NCBI RefSeq assembly: GCF_965218915.1 | Contig: NZ_OZ244711.1 | Coordinates: 23,845 to 87,844, forward strand | From: Novosphingopyxis sp965218915 | GTDB taxonomy: Bacteria > Pseudomonadota > Alphaproteobacteria > Sphingomonadales > Sphingomonadaceae | Direction: 5' to 3' | DNA: 64,000 nt | Part shown: positions 1-8,425 of the stretch, piece by piece | How positions within the stretch are numbered: position 1 is the first letter of the stretch | Layout: each line of letters begins with the position of its first letter | Notes under the pieces: model-generated | Databases searched by the model: none | The model's input: only the letters and a program-made list of their open reading frames with translations | Told to the model about the DNA's origin: nothing | Position numbers and translations under genes: made by a program

Positions 1-1539
1 GTCGGGGCCGAAACCTTCGCCGACTACCGCGCCCAGCTTCTGCCCTGGGCCGAGTGCGAAGCGCGGCTGCCCGCCTACTGCGCCGCACTCGGCATCCCCG
101 AACGGGGCGAAGACTTCGCCGCCGCCCTGAAAGCGGAGCTCACGACGCTGGCCGCCACCGTCGATGCCGGCTTTCCGGCCAACACCGAGTTCACCGTGGA
201 TGCCGAGGGGACGCCCCATCTGAAGCAGTTGGCGTCGACGGAGCAGCCAGCCGGGCTGCCGGAGTTCGAGGGCGAGATCCAAGCCCGCCTGGAAGAGCGC
301 CATCTCCTCGACATCCTTAGGCGCACCGAGCACTGGTCGCGCTACACCCGCCACTTCGGGCCACCGTCCGGCGCCGACCCCAAGCTCGCCCAAGCCGTTC
401 AGCGCTATTTGTTCACCGTGTTCGGCTACGGCTGCAATCTCGGCCCCAGCCAAACCGCCCGGCACGCGCCAGAGGTGGCCACGGCGCAGGCGCTGCGCCG
501 GATCAACGCGCAGCACGTCACAGGGGCCAAGCTGGAAGCGGCAATGGTGGACGTCATCGACCAGTACGCTCGGTTCGCGCTGCCGCGGCACTGGGGCGGC
601 GGACGCGCCGCCATTGCCGACGGCACGCATGTCAAACTGCGGGAAAACAACCTGCAGGGTTCCCGGCACATCCGTTATGGCGGCTATGGCGGCATCGCGT
701 ACCACCACGTCGCCGACAATTACATCGCGCTGTTCACCAGCTTCATCCCATGCGGGGTATGGGAAGCCGTCCACATCCTCGACGGCCTGCTGAAGAACAG
801 GTCCACCATCCAGCCCGACACGCTTCACGCCGATACCCAGGGTCAGTCGGAACCCGTGTTCGGCCTGTGCCGGCTGCTCGGCATCAAGCTGATGCCGCGT
901 ATGCGTGGCCTGGGCGACACGGTTCTGTACCGGCCGGCCAAGGAGACCCGCTACGCTCATATCGACGCCCTGTTCACCGGCGAGATCGACTGGGATCTGA
1001 TCGCCACCCATCAGCGGGACATGATCCAGGTCATGCTGTCCATCCAGGCCGGGCGGGTCATGCCCTCCATGCTGCTGCGCAAGCTTGGCACCTACAGCCG
1101 CCGCAGCCGGCTCTACCGCGCCTTCCGCGAACTTGGCCGCGTCGAGCGCACCCTGTTCCTGCTGAGCTTCTTCTCCAGCACCGAGGTCCGTCGGGTTATC
1201 CGCGCCGAAACCACCAAGGTCGAGGCCTACAACGACTTCCTGGACTGGGTGTCGTTCGGCGGCCCGGTGATCAAGAGCGGCGACCCCGTCGAACAGGAGA
1301 AGCAGCTCAAATACGCCAGCCTGGTCGCCAACGCCGTCATGCTGTCCAATGTCGCGGACCTGACGCGCGTCCTGTCCGACATGGCTGCCGATGGACACCC
1401 GGTCACGCCCGCCCTGGCCGCTTCCCTCAGCCCCTACATGCGCCGCCACATTCTACGGTTCGGCCGATACGCGCTCGACATGGACAGCCTGCCAGAGCCG
1501 CTCGACCCACAGCCGCTCCCCTTCGAGCAGGCCTTGTGA
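1..1539 (+). CDS. tnpA: Tn3-family transposase TnpA, C-terminal part (5' end outside window)
   Basis: The reading frame is open from the first base of the window, so the gene starts upstream and only about 512 C-terminal residues are seen. The Tn3-family DDE catalytic region is recognisable: the stretch reading IADGTHVKL, the glycine-rich GGYGGIAYHHV block, the HADTQGQSEPVFGL block and the terminal section with NAVMLSNVADLTRVL. The product would be a DDE recombinase that cuts 38-bp terminal repeats and transposes replicatively. No debris is seen inside the part that is present. Its last codons overlap a probable terminal repeat, the same arrangement as in the complete transposon further right. 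It is a different element from the two Tn3 transposons at 48.5-57.7 kb: their proteins are clearly different in sequence. Confidence 0.93.
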   Translation, partial: VGAETFADYRAQLLPWAECEARLPAYCAALGIPERGEDFAAALKAELTTLAATVDAGFPANTEFTVDAEGTPHLKQLASTEQPAGLPEFEGEIQARLEERHLLDILRRTEHWSRYTRHFGPPSGADPKLAQAVQRYLFTVFGYGCNLGPSQTARHAPEVATAQALRRINAQHVTGAKLEAAMVDVIDQYARFALPRHWGGGRAAIADGTHVKLRENNLQGSRHIRYGGYGGIAYHHVADNYIALFTSFIPCGVWEAVHILDGLLKNRSTIQPDTLHADTQGQSEPVFGLCRLLGIKLMPRMRGLGDTVLYRPAKETRYAHIDALFTGEIDWDLIATHQRDMIQVMLSIQAGRVMPSMLLRKLGTYSRRSRLYRAFRELGRVERTLFLLSFFSSTEVRRVIRAETTKVEAYNDFLDWVSFGGPVIKSGDPVEQEKQLKYASLVANAVMLSNVADLTRVLSDMAADGHPVTPALAASLSPYMRRHILRFGRYALDMDSLPEPLDPQPLPFEQAL

Positions 1540-1570
1540 CCACTTTTTACACGTATCCTCAACCTACCCC
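1533..1570. repeat. Candidate right terminal inverted repeat of the Tn3 element
   Basis: Read on the minus strand from 1570 inwards, this 38-base segment begins GGGGTAGGTTGAGG and ends CACAAG, overlapping the tnpA stop codon. A GGGG start, 38-base length and overlap with the transposase stop match Tn3-family ends. The partner repeat is outside the window, so the call cannot be confirmed here. Confidence 0.5.
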
Positions 1571-2088
1571 ATGCCGACCTGAAGAACCGCCTGCCTGCTG
1601 CGACGTGACGCGCGCGGCTCAGAGTCCATTCCGGATCGGTTGTTTGATGGGCCGGTCTGTAGCAAGATGTCGCTGGACGCGGCGTAGAGAACGATCCGAC
1701 GATCTCGGCCGCTGCCCCGAGGTGTTTTGCCGGTTGCCTGTTCCGACTGAACCAGTGAGGAACAGCTCAACAACCCAACGCTTTGCCTTGTCGGTCAGCG
1801 ACCGATCATTAGAAAGTCGGCAACCCCACTCGCCAGATACGTTCGGGCTAAGCCGGACCACTGCTTCGTCAACCCGCTTAGGGTCACGGCCGGTGATTAC
1901 CATTTGCGCACCTTCGTCAATGGACCGTTGTGCAGCCGCAAGTTCTACGGCTGTGGATCCGCCGCCACGACGGCCGTTTTTCCCGCAAGACGCTGCATGA
2001 TCGAAAGACTTTCCGTCTGGGTGACAGCCGTCAACACGGTCGATCAAAGCAATCCGAATTGCGCTGCCCCTATGAAGCTCTTGGCGGC
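1571..2088. other. Degenerate stretch between transposon end and cupin gene
   Basis: About 520 bases with no intact gene. The only recognisable content is a short-chain dehydrogenase remnant on the minus strand, listed separately. The rest gives no open frame with convincing protein character and looks like debris next to a transposon end. Confidence 0.5.
1826..1942 (-). pseudogene. Short-chain dehydrogenase/reductase (SDR) remnant
   Basis: The minus strand encodes LAAAQRSIDEGAQMVITGRD followed by PKRVDEAVVRL. This is the second beta-alpha unit of a classical SDR Rossmann fold, the region after the TGxxxGIG nucleotide-binding loop, including the acidic/basic cofactor-selecting segment (TGRD). 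The glycine motif that should precede it is absent or garbled, and the downstream YxxxK catalytic part is missing. Only about 40 residues survive, so it is a fragment of a former oxidoreductase gene, probably truncated by the rearrangement that brought in the neighbouring transposon. Confidence 0.6.
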
Positions 2089-2610
2089 TCAACCCGTGTT
2101 AGGGAAGATGGGTCGAAGCATGCCCGATGCGACCTCGACCGGAGCCGCATCGATGAGTATGAAAGCCGTCACCGCCGGTTTTGTGCTGCGGTTCATCCAG
2201 GTGTGTGTGCAACCGCGCATGATCACGACATCTCCCGTCTTGAGATGCACGACTTCGCCGCTGTCCAGTTCGAGGTCGATCTCGCCCTGAAGTACCACGT
2301 CATAGTCGGTCGTCTGCGTGCGATGGGTAAAGCGGGGGTGGCCGGGTCCCCATTCGGTTATTCTGAACGCCGTGCCTTGCCCGCTGCCGACGTAGTTATA
2401 GTCGTTGTGGACCTTGATATAGCCCTTGCGCTGCGCCGGGTCGGCCCCCGGCGCATTGTCGACCGGCATCGTGTCCGTCGACCATAGTTCGGATCCCGTG
2501 ACGTTCTTTCCGATCCCCCGCGATGCGGCGGGAAGGCGTTCGTCGCTGATGACGACGCTGGCGCCGTTCTCGTCATTGGCGACGACGATCCTACGAACTT
2601 CCATGGTCAT
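2089..2610 (-). CDS. Single-domain cupin protein
   Basis: A 173-residue soluble protein with one cupin barrel. The second half carries FTHRTQTTDYDVVLQGEIDL and then GDVVIMRGCTHTWMNRS. These correspond to the two cupin motifs, with metal-binding-type histidines at H135-type and H137-type positions replaced in part by His, Thr and Asp residues. The start is well supported: AAGGAGAG lies a few bases upstream of the ATG. It is the last gene of a run of minus-strand genes dominated by carboxymuconolactone-decarboxylase-like proteins, which suggests handling of a ring-derived or lactone intermediate. Substrate and reaction cannot be read from the sequence; cupins of this type include isomerases, dioxygenases and binding proteins. 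Confidence 0.75.
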   Translation of the reverse strand: MTMEVRRIVVANDENGASVVISDERLPAASRGIGKNVTGSELWSTDTMPVDNAPGADPAQRKGYIKVHNDYNYVGSGQGTAFRITEWGPGHPRFTHRTQTTDYDVVLQGEIDLELDSGEVVHLKTGDVVIMRGCTHTWMNRSTKPAVTAFILIDAAPVEVASGMLRPIFPNTG

Positions 2611-2679
2611 GATGCTCTCTCCTTAGGGTGTAACGGCGCGACTGCTCTACGGACGGCGACCCGGCCGCTAAGGGTCGGG

Positions 2680-2748
2680 CTAATCTCTGAGAGGAATTTG
2701 CGTGTTGAGTTCCTTCCCGTCGATAACGACCGCCTTGGCGTCGAGCAT
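2680..2748 (-). other. 22-codon ORF coupled to the upstream CMD gene, probable gene-start remnant
   Basis: The ATG overlaps the TAA stop of the upstream gene (TAATG), the usual sign of translational coupling. The frame encodes MLDAKAVVIDGKELNTQIPL plus two residues and then stops. It reads like the first residues of a real protein cut off by a deletion or stop. I do not recognise the family. Confidence 0.3.
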
Positions 2749-3383
2749 TACAAACGGCCGTCTCCTCGGTCCTGTGGTGCCGTAATGGCGAGTGCGTTCA
2801 GCAGCGAACAGATGATCTGGTAGCAGCCGGCGAGAATAATCATATCGAAAATCCCTTTCTCCCCGAACGCGCGCCGCGTGGCTTCAAATACGTCGTCCTC
2901 CACCTGGCGTCGGCCGACGAGCGCCAAGGTGAAGCGCTGTGCAGTTAGGTCGGCTTCGCCCAGTTCCGGCGGTGGCTCGCCGCGGATAAGTGCCTCGATC
3001 GTCTCCGATGACAGGCCGACCATCCGTGCCTCGGCGGTGTGCGCGTACAATTCGTAAGGAGCCCGCCAGACGGCACCGGTGCTAAGGATTACCACCTGCC
3101 GCGTCGCCGGGCCGAGCGCGGTGTTGCCGCTCTCCGCCTTTTGCAGCCCCAGCATCGCCGTGGCGATGTCCGGGCTGGCGAACATCGGATTGAACGGGCC
3201 GATCATGCGACCATCGTCCAGCATCGCAGTAAAGCCGGCCTTGTGGGCCTCCGGTACGATCGTGGAAATCGCGTGGTCGTATAGCGTCTTGGCGCTTCCT
3301 GAAAACGAAGCAGGATCGTATAACGGAAAGCGGCCGCCGAGATCATTTTCATGTGCCGACGAATGCGTTTGGTCGGAGGTCAT
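2748..3383 (-). CDS. Carboxymuconolactone decarboxylase (CMD/AhpD-like) family protein
   Basis: A 211-residue helical protein of the CMD family, close in length to family members of the two-domain type. Typical segments are the substrate-side helix GPFNPMFASPDIATAMLGLQ, the central ILSTGAVWRAPYELYAHTAEA helix and the C-terminal ILAGCYQIICSLLNALAI helix. It lacks an obvious CxxC peroxidase pair, so peroxide reduction is unlikely; a decarboxylase-like or isomerase-like role on a lactone or muconate-type compound is the family precedent. AGGAGC sits about 10 bases before the ATG. It lies in a minus-strand run with three related genes, two of them broken, suggesting repeated duplication within a catabolic operon. 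Confidence 0.85.
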   Translation of the reverse strand: MTSDQTHSSAHENDLGGRFPLYDPASFSGSAKTLYDHAISTIVPEAHKAGFTAMLDDGRMIGPFNPMFASPDIATAMLGLQKAESGNTALGPATRQVVILSTGAVWRAPYELYAHTAEARMVGLSSETIEALIRGEPPPELGEADLTAQRFTLALVGRRQVEDDVFEATRRAFGEKGIFDMIILAGCYQIICSLLNALAITAPQDRGDGRL

Positions 3384-3395
3384 AATGGTTTGCTC

Positions 3396-3628
3396 CTATC
3401 GATCGATGCCGGTCGCGTGAGACAGCACGTCATAGGCGACGACCAGCTCAACCGCACGGTCGAACACAGATCCTGCGGCATTCGGCGGCCGCCGATCAGC
3501 GGGCTATCGATGTCGTGCACCACTTGCTGCCGCTCGTCGTCGAAGCTGACCGGCAGGCCTGCAACGAGTGCCGCCACCTTGTCCGCCGGCAGTCCGCCTT
3601 CACCCCGAGCGGTCCGCAGATGCAGCAA
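3396..3628 (-). pseudogene. Frameshifted CMD-family gene remnant
   Basis: One frame encodes KVAALVAGLPVSFDDERQQV, closely matching the RLIAGLPVSFDD segment of the intact paralogue at 5136-5723. After a frame change near 3470-3500 the next frame continues AGSVFDRAVELVVAYDVLSH and ends at a stop at 3396, the expected C-terminal helix. The N-terminal half is absent: the remnant begins inside the end of the SMP-30-like gene. This indicates deletion of the front of the gene plus a small indel. Confidence 0.7.
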
Positions 3629-4586
3629 CCTGCGGCAGTTCGACGCGCAGCACCTTGGCCGTGCGATACGTACCGTCAGGTGGTTGAGCGGTGCCGCCGT
3701 CCGTCAAGAAATAGCCGAGGCGGCCCTTGTCCCCAGGCGAGCGGCCCCACGCGCCCGCAGACGGTCCGACGAGCGTCTCGGTGAACGGTTCGCCAGCAAT
3801 CACGGTCCTGCCTGCGCGATTGCCGTCTGGTGCCAAGCGGACCAGGTCGATGGTGTTCTCGCGGTGCGTGGTGACGTAGGCGACGCCCGCTTCGGCGTCG
3901 ATGACGAAATCGTCCCACTCCCGTCCGCCGGCTACGAACTCGGGTAGTCCGATCGCGTCCCATGTGGCGGGATCTACCTTGACGCGCAGCATCATCTGCT
4001 GGGACGTCGTGGTGTAGTAGAGATACCCGCGTTGCGCGTCGAACTGGACACCGTTGGTGCCGGGCTGCTCGGGCTTCTTCTCGCCGGGGCGGTTCTTCAT
4101 CGAGTCGTGCCGCAACCAAATCCGCGCCAACGCCGCGCCGACTCCGTCGAGATCGACCCGCCAGATCAGGTCCGCCATGCCCGCGGCGAGGAGCACATTC
4201 GGCGCAATCATGCAGCCGCCGTTGAGACCGGCCCATGGTTGAGGGAACTCGAGTATCTGCCGCGGACTGACTGCGGTGCCTGGTATCCAACCGGACAGAT
4301 CGAGCTCGTAAAGCCTCGCTCGACGGGTGTCATAGACGTCGGCCACACCGATTACGAACCGCTCGGCCTGCCATTCGACGACGAAGCAGGCGTTGTACTC
4401 GAAGGTGAACAGGTGAAGCGGCTCCACCGCAAGCGCCTCACGGGTCGCGGGAACAAACCAGAGCTCCTTCCGGTTGGCGACGGTGACCAGCATCGATCCG
4501 TCGGAGCGTATAGCCAGATTCTCGAGAAAGAAGTGCTCGGGGAACTCGGCAACGATGGTGAGCTTGGCTTGCGGTGAGTCAGGCAT
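3600..4586 (-). CDS. SMP-30/gluconolactonase-like six-bladed beta-propeller protein
   Basis: A 328-residue protein with repeated propeller-blade signatures: LAIRSDGSMLVTV near the N-terminus, GLNGGCMIAPNVLLAAGMAD in the middle, GTNGVQFDAQRGYLYYTTT and DDFVIDAEAGVAYVTTH later. The NGVQFD and DDF blocks resemble the Asn/Asp metal-site segments of SMP-30 lactonases. No signal peptide is visible, so it is probably cytoplasmic. GGAGG precedes the ATG by about 10 bases. Family members hydrolyse sugar or aromatic lactones, which fits the carboxymuconolactone-type neighbours. The extreme C-terminus runs into the CMD remnant, so the last residues may not be original. A non-enzymatic propeller is the main alternative. 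Confidence 0.7.
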   Translation of the reverse strand: MPDSPQAKLTIVAEFPEHFFLENLAIRSDGSMLVTVANRKELWFVPATREALAVEPLHLFTFEYNACFVVEWQAERFVIGVADVYDTRRARLYELDLSGWIPGTAVSPRQILEFPQPWAGLNGGCMIAPNVLLAAGMADLIWRVDLDGVGAALARIWLRHDSMKNRPGEKKPEQPGTNGVQFDAQRGYLYYTTTSQQMMLRVKVDPATWDAIGLPEFVAGGREWDDFVIDAEAGVAYVTTHRENTIDLVRLAPDGNRAGRTVIAGEPFTETLVGPSAGAWGRSPGDKGRLGYFLTDGGTAQPPDGTYRTAKVLRVELPQVAASADRSG

Positions 4587-5115
4587 GATTCCGGGCCTCC
4601 TGGGAAAGGTTTTTCACGCCGGCTCGGAGCGGAGATGGCCAACATGCTGAGTAAGCCGCAGACGACACGGGAGCAGTCGGCGAGCACCGCAAGGCGACGA
4701 GTTCCTTCTCGCCGAATTGCCCCAAGACATCAGCGTTTAGGTCATCGTTCACGCATTTTGCGGAGACGCCGGCCTGGTGGGCGACTGCCGCGTGTGCGTA
4801 GAGTTCGTAAGGCGCCTGCCAGCCCGACCCCACGCTCAGGATGGCGACCTGGCGGACACGGTCTGACAGGTTGGTGAGCCTGCCTTCATCGGTCTGCAGC
4901 TGTAGGAATGCCAGCGCGATTTCCGGGCTTTGCAGCATCGGGTTGAACCGGCGGATGGAGCGACCTTCGGCAGTCTTAGCTTTGACGCCGAGCCTCTCAG
5001 CCAGGGTGCCCATGCTCGGGTCCACTTGTTTGGCCAGCGTGACCTGTGCCGGGCTCAGTTCGGATCTGCTCAGGAGTGGCAAGCGGCCGCCAAGCCAGGT
5101 TTCAGGATCGGACAT
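4579..5115 (-). pseudogene. CMD-family gene with internal deletion and frameshift
   Basis: The start at MSDPETW is supported by an AGGAGG six bases upstream. The first 130 residues align with the intact CMD gene at 2748-3383 (FNPMLQSPEIALAFLQLQTD, VGSGWQAPYELYAHAAVAH). After AKCVNDDL about 40 residues are missing. The frame then reads FGEKELVALR and loses the family pattern; the expected last helix, LADCSRVVCGLLSMLAISAP, is present in the neighbouring frame after a one-base shift near 4695. The protein as encoded would be misfolded at its C-terminus. It is the third of four related genes in this operon and the second broken one. Confidence 0.7.
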
Positions 5116-5135
5116 CGGACCTCCTCGTTGCATTT

Positions 5136-5723
5136 CTATTGGTCCAGGCCATTGGCATCTGCGTTCGCCGGCACGTCGAAGACGGCCAGCGTCATGCAAA
5201 CCATCGTGAACCAGCCAATCAGCACCGCGACATCGACGAGCCCGGGATCGCCGATTCGCTCGCGGGCCGTGCGGTAAAGCCCGAGCGAGACCAGCCGCGG
5301 CTGAACCAATGCATAGGCGACCTGGTAGACGACATCCTCGCGCGGATCATCGAACGATACCGGCAGGCCGGCGATCAGCCGCTTGACCGTTTCAGGTGCG
5401 AGCTGCCCTTGGTTCTCCCCGATCGCCTCGTGCTCATAGCTTGCGTAGGCGGAAAGCCAGCGCGCGTTGACGAGATTGGTGACGATCTCGATCTCGCTCT
5501 TCGTCAGCGATGAATGCCTCTGGTAGTAGAGACCCGTCGGAACGATGGTTTTCGACAAGGCGGGGTTGGCCAGCCAGATGCGGTGTGGACCGGGAACGAG
5601 CCCGCGCAGTCGCTTGGTAAATTCATAGGCCTCCCGCATCTCGGCCGGCATGTCGGCGACCGGAACTTCGCGGTATCGCCCGAACGTGCCGAAGTCGGCT
5701 GCTTTGAACATCGGGTCAGTCAT
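5136..5723 (-). CDS. Carboxymuconolactone decarboxylase family protein
   Basis: A 195-residue intact CMD-family protein. Recognisable parts are RLRGLVPGPHRIWLANPALS near the N-terminus, the SEIEIVTNLVNARW helix, RLIAGLPVSFDDPREDVVYQ and the closing helix VAVLIGWFTMVCMTLAVFDV. No CxxC pair is seen, so it is unlikely to be an AhpD-type peroxidase. AAGGAATG precedes the ATG. It sits between the efflux operon and the broken paralogue at 4579-5115, all on one strand with short gaps, so it may be transcribed with the pump. Its exact substrate is unknown. Confidence 0.85.
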   Translation of the reverse strand: MTDPMFKAADFGTFGRYREVPVADMPAEMREAYEFTKRLRGLVPGPHRIWLANPALSKTIVPTGLYYQRHSSLTKSEIEIVTNLVNARWLSAYASYEHEAIGENQGQLAPETVKRLIAGLPVSFDDPREDVVYQVAYALVQPRLVSLGLYRTARERIGDPGLVDVAVLIGWFTMVCMTLAVFDVPANADANGLDQ

Positions 5724-5747
5724 TCGAACATTCCTTTTAAAGAGCGT

Positions 5748-7202
5748 TCATCGCGAGATCGGTGGCGGCGGCGCATCGGCAATCTCCCAACCGCCGCCGA
5801 GTGCGCGATACAAGGCGACCAGATCCGTCGTGATTTCGGTGGCGATCGTGGCCAGGTCGTTCTGCGTCTGCAGCAGCTGCGATTGGGCCGAGTTGACGTT
5901 CAGGAAGTCGGCCGCGCCCTCGGTGTATTGCTGCCGGGCGGCACGGAGCGCGATCTCGTTCTGCTTGACCGCCATGGCGAGTTGGGCCTGGCGACGCTGC
6001 GCCTCGGCGTACGCGGTGAGCGCGTTGTCCACCTCCTGCCAGGCTTGCAGCACGGTGCGCTGGAAGGCGATGCCGGCTTCGCGTTGCTGCGACTTGCGCA
6101 GCTGCAGCTCGCCGCGCAGGCGTCCGCCCTGGAAGATGGGCAGTGAGATGGAGGGGCCGACCGTGAATGCCCGCGACGGCAGGCTGAAGGCGTCGCGCAG
6201 GCGCAGGCCTTCGAGATTGAAGCTGCCGACGAGCGTGATGTCGGGGTAGAAATTGGCGACTGCGACACCGGTGTCGGCAGTGGCGGCATGAAGCTCGGCT
6301 TCGGCTTGGCGCACGTCCGGCCGTCGCCGGACCAGGGCGCCGGGAACCCCGATGGGGACGATGGCGGGCACGCCGGGCAGGGCCGCACGGGGTCGGAGCT
6401 CGGCTTCCAGCGCGCGTGGTGGCTCGGCGAGCAGGAAGCCGATAGCGTTGATCAGGGCCGCCTGACGAGTGCGCAGCGGCGGGACGGTGCTGGCGACGGT
6501 CGCCAGCTGCGCCTGGGCTTGCGCCATGTCGAGTGCGTTGGCGACCCCGTTCGCAACGCGGTTGCGCACCAGCTTGGCGTTCTGCTCGACGAGGCCCAGG
6601 TTGCGTTCGGCGATGCCGAGCTGGGCCTGGACGCCGCGCAGTTGCAGGTAGTCCTGGGCGAGGTCAGCGAGGGCGGCAAGGGCGATGCCGTGCCGGCTTT
6701 CGACGGAGCTGAGGGTGCGGGCGTCCGCGGCTTCGACGGCGCGGCGGACGCGGCCGAACAGGTCGAGTTCCCAGGAGGAGTCCAGCCCGTTCTGGAACAG
6801 GTCGTATTCGATCGGTGCTCCCGGGGCAGGCTCGACGAGCGAAACGAAACCCGTCGGGCTCTGCCGTTCCCGTTTGTAAGACGAGCGGCCGCTGATCTGA
6901 GGCAGGCCTTGGGCGGCCGCGACCCGGGTCTGCGCGCGGCCCTGCATGATCCGCTCGGCAGCCGATTTGAGGTCCAGGTTCTGGGTCGCGAGCCGGGTCA
7001 CGAGGGAGGTGAGCACCGGATCGTCGAAGCTGCGCCACCAGGTCGGGTCGACCGCGGTGGCGACGGTCCGACTCGGCACGCCGCCCAGCTCGGGCGCCCA
7101 GACGCTGGGTGACGCAACGACGGGTGGCTGGAAGTCGGGGCCGACGGTGCAGGCACCCAGGCCGGCGCAGGCCAGCAGCCCTGCGAGAGTCCGCGCGCGC
7201 AT
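5748..7202 (-). CDS. NodT/OprM-type outer-membrane factor lipoprotein
   Basis: A protein of 484 residues that starts with a lipoprotein signal ending in LGAC, so it is lipidated and anchored in the outer membrane. Two TolC-like repeats follow: PTWWRSFDDPVLTSLV and ALSDL-type helical hairpins in each half, and the typical VGPSISLPIFQGGRLRGEL segment. It forms the outer-membrane channel of a tripartite efflux system with the HlyD adaptor and DHA2 pump upstream. The ATG overlaps the adaptor gene's TGA (TGATG), indicating translational coupling; a GTG one codon earlier is also possible. Confidence 0.92.
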   Translation of the reverse strand: MRARTLAGLLACAGLGACTVGPDFQPPVVASPSVWAPELGGVPSRTVATAVDPTWWRSFDDPVLTSLVTRLATQNLDLKSAAERIMQGRAQTRVAAAQGLPQISGRSSYKRERQSPTGFVSLVEPAPGAPIEYDLFQNGLDSSWELDLFGRVRRAVEAADARTLSSVESRHGIALAALADLAQDYLQLRGVQAQLGIAERNLGLVEQNAKLVRNRVANGVANALDMAQAQAQLATVASTVPPLRTRQAALINAIGFLLAEPPRALEAELRPRAALPGVPAIVPIGVPGALVRRRPDVRQAEAELHAATADTGVAVANFYPDITLVGSFNLEGLRLRDAFSLPSRAFTVGPSISLPIFQGGRLRGELQLRKSQQREAGIAFQRTVLQAWQEVDNALTAYAEAQRRQAQLAMAVKQNEIALRAARQQYTEGAADFLNVNSAQSQLLQTQNDLATIATEITTDLVALYRALGGGWEIADAPPPPISR

Positions 7203-8425
7203 CACCGAGGCGCGGTCACGCGATTGGCGGAATCCCGCTGATCGGCGACCACGTTTTCCAGCCCGGTGTGGATGGTGGTCTCGACCGAGAAGCCGACCCG
7301 CAGCAGCTTGGCCAGCTTCTGGTTCGGCGACAGTGCGATCTTGACCGGCAGGCGCTGCACGATCTTCGTGAAGTTGCCGGTCGCATTGATCGGCGGCACC
7401 GGGGAGAAGGCGGCCCCGGAGGCCGGGGCGACCCCGACCACGACGCCGTCGAGGTCGATGTCGTAGGCGTCCACGTGCACGGTCGCCTTCTGGCCGTTGC
7501 GGACGTGGCGCAGGTCGAGCTCGCGGTAGTTGGCCTCGATGTAAACGGCGTCGAGCGGCACCACGACCATGGCGGTGCTGCCAGGGGCGAGATTATCGCC
7601 GACCTGGATGCTGCGCTGGCCAATCATGCCGTCGATGGGTGCGACGATGCGGGTGTAGGAGAGATTGAGCCGGGCCTGCTCCAGTTGCGCCTGATCGGCC
7701 TTCACCACGGCATCCTGCGAGGACTTCTTCGCTTCGAGCACCTGCATCTGCCGCTTCGTTGCCTCCAAGGCGGCTTGCGCTGCTTGTAGCGACGCCTTGC
7801 CCTGTTCGGCGGCGGAGTCTGCTTGTTGCTTCTGCTGCCCGGTGCCGGCCCCGGTGGCGGCTAGATTGACGTAGCGGCGCTGGTTGGCCTGGGTGAAGGC
7901 GAGGCTGGCCTGGGCGGAAGCCACCGCCGCCTGCTGCTCGGTGATCAGCGCGGGCTGCCGTGCCACGTTGGCTGCCGCGTCGACGACCTGGGCCGTGTCG
8001 CGCTCGAGCGCTGCTTCAGCCATCGAAACGGCGGTCTGGTAGTCACGGGGATCAAGCGTGACCAGCAGCTGCCCGGCCCGGACCACGTCGGTGTCGTTGA
8101 CAAGCACTTCGCTCACATAACCGGACACGCGGGGTGAGATGCGGGCGTAGTGCACGCGCACGTAGGCGTCGTTGGTCCAGACGTTCGGGCGGGGTGCGAA
8201 CACCTCGTAGAGCACGACGGCAACGAACACGAGCACGATGAGACCGCCGACGACCCAGGGCCAACGCGCGGGGGGCGGCTTGGACTTCTTTTCCTGATCG
8301 TCCTGCTTGTCAGGATTGCCGTGTTCCTGCTTGTCATGACCCTGCGGCTTGCTAGGCTGGTCGCTTCCAGGCTTGTCGCTGCCAGGCTTTGGCGGGGCCT
8401 TGCTCTGCGTCTCTGCGTCGCTCAC
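7202..8425 (-). CDS. HlyD/EmrA-type membrane fusion protein
   Basis: A 407-residue periplasmic adaptor. The first 55 residues are a charged, Lys/Pro/Gln-rich cytoplasmic tail, followed by one transmembrane helix (WVVGGLIVLVFVAVVLYEVF). The lipoyl half-motifs flank a long coiled coil (residues about 115-240), then NLSYTRIVAPIDGMIGQRSI and a beta-barrel domain. It links the inner-membrane DHA2 pump to the outer-membrane factor. The GTG start overlaps the pump stop as GTGA. The unusually hydrophilic N-terminal tail, with repeated KPGSDKPGSDQP units, is longer than in EmrA. Confidence 0.93.
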   Translation of the reverse strand: MSDAETQSKAPPKPGSDKPGSDQPSKPQGHDKQEHGNPDKQDDQEKKSKPPPARWPWVVGGLIVLVFVAVVLYEVFAPRPNVWTNDAYVRVHYARISPRVSGYVSEVLVNDTDVVRAGQLLVTLDPRDYQTAVSMAEAALERDTAQVVDAAANVARQPALITEQQAAVASAQASLAFTQANQRRYVNLAATGAGTGQQKQQADSAAEQGKASLQAAQAALEATKRQMQVLEAKKSSQDAVVKADQAQLEQARLNLSYTRIVAPIDGMIGQRSIQVGDNLAPGSTAMVVVPLDAVYIEANYRELDLRHVRNGQKATVHVDAYDIDLDGVVVGVAPASGAAFSPVPPINATGNFTKIVQRLPVKIALSPNQKLAKLLRVGFSVETTIHTGLENVVADQRDSANRVTAPR

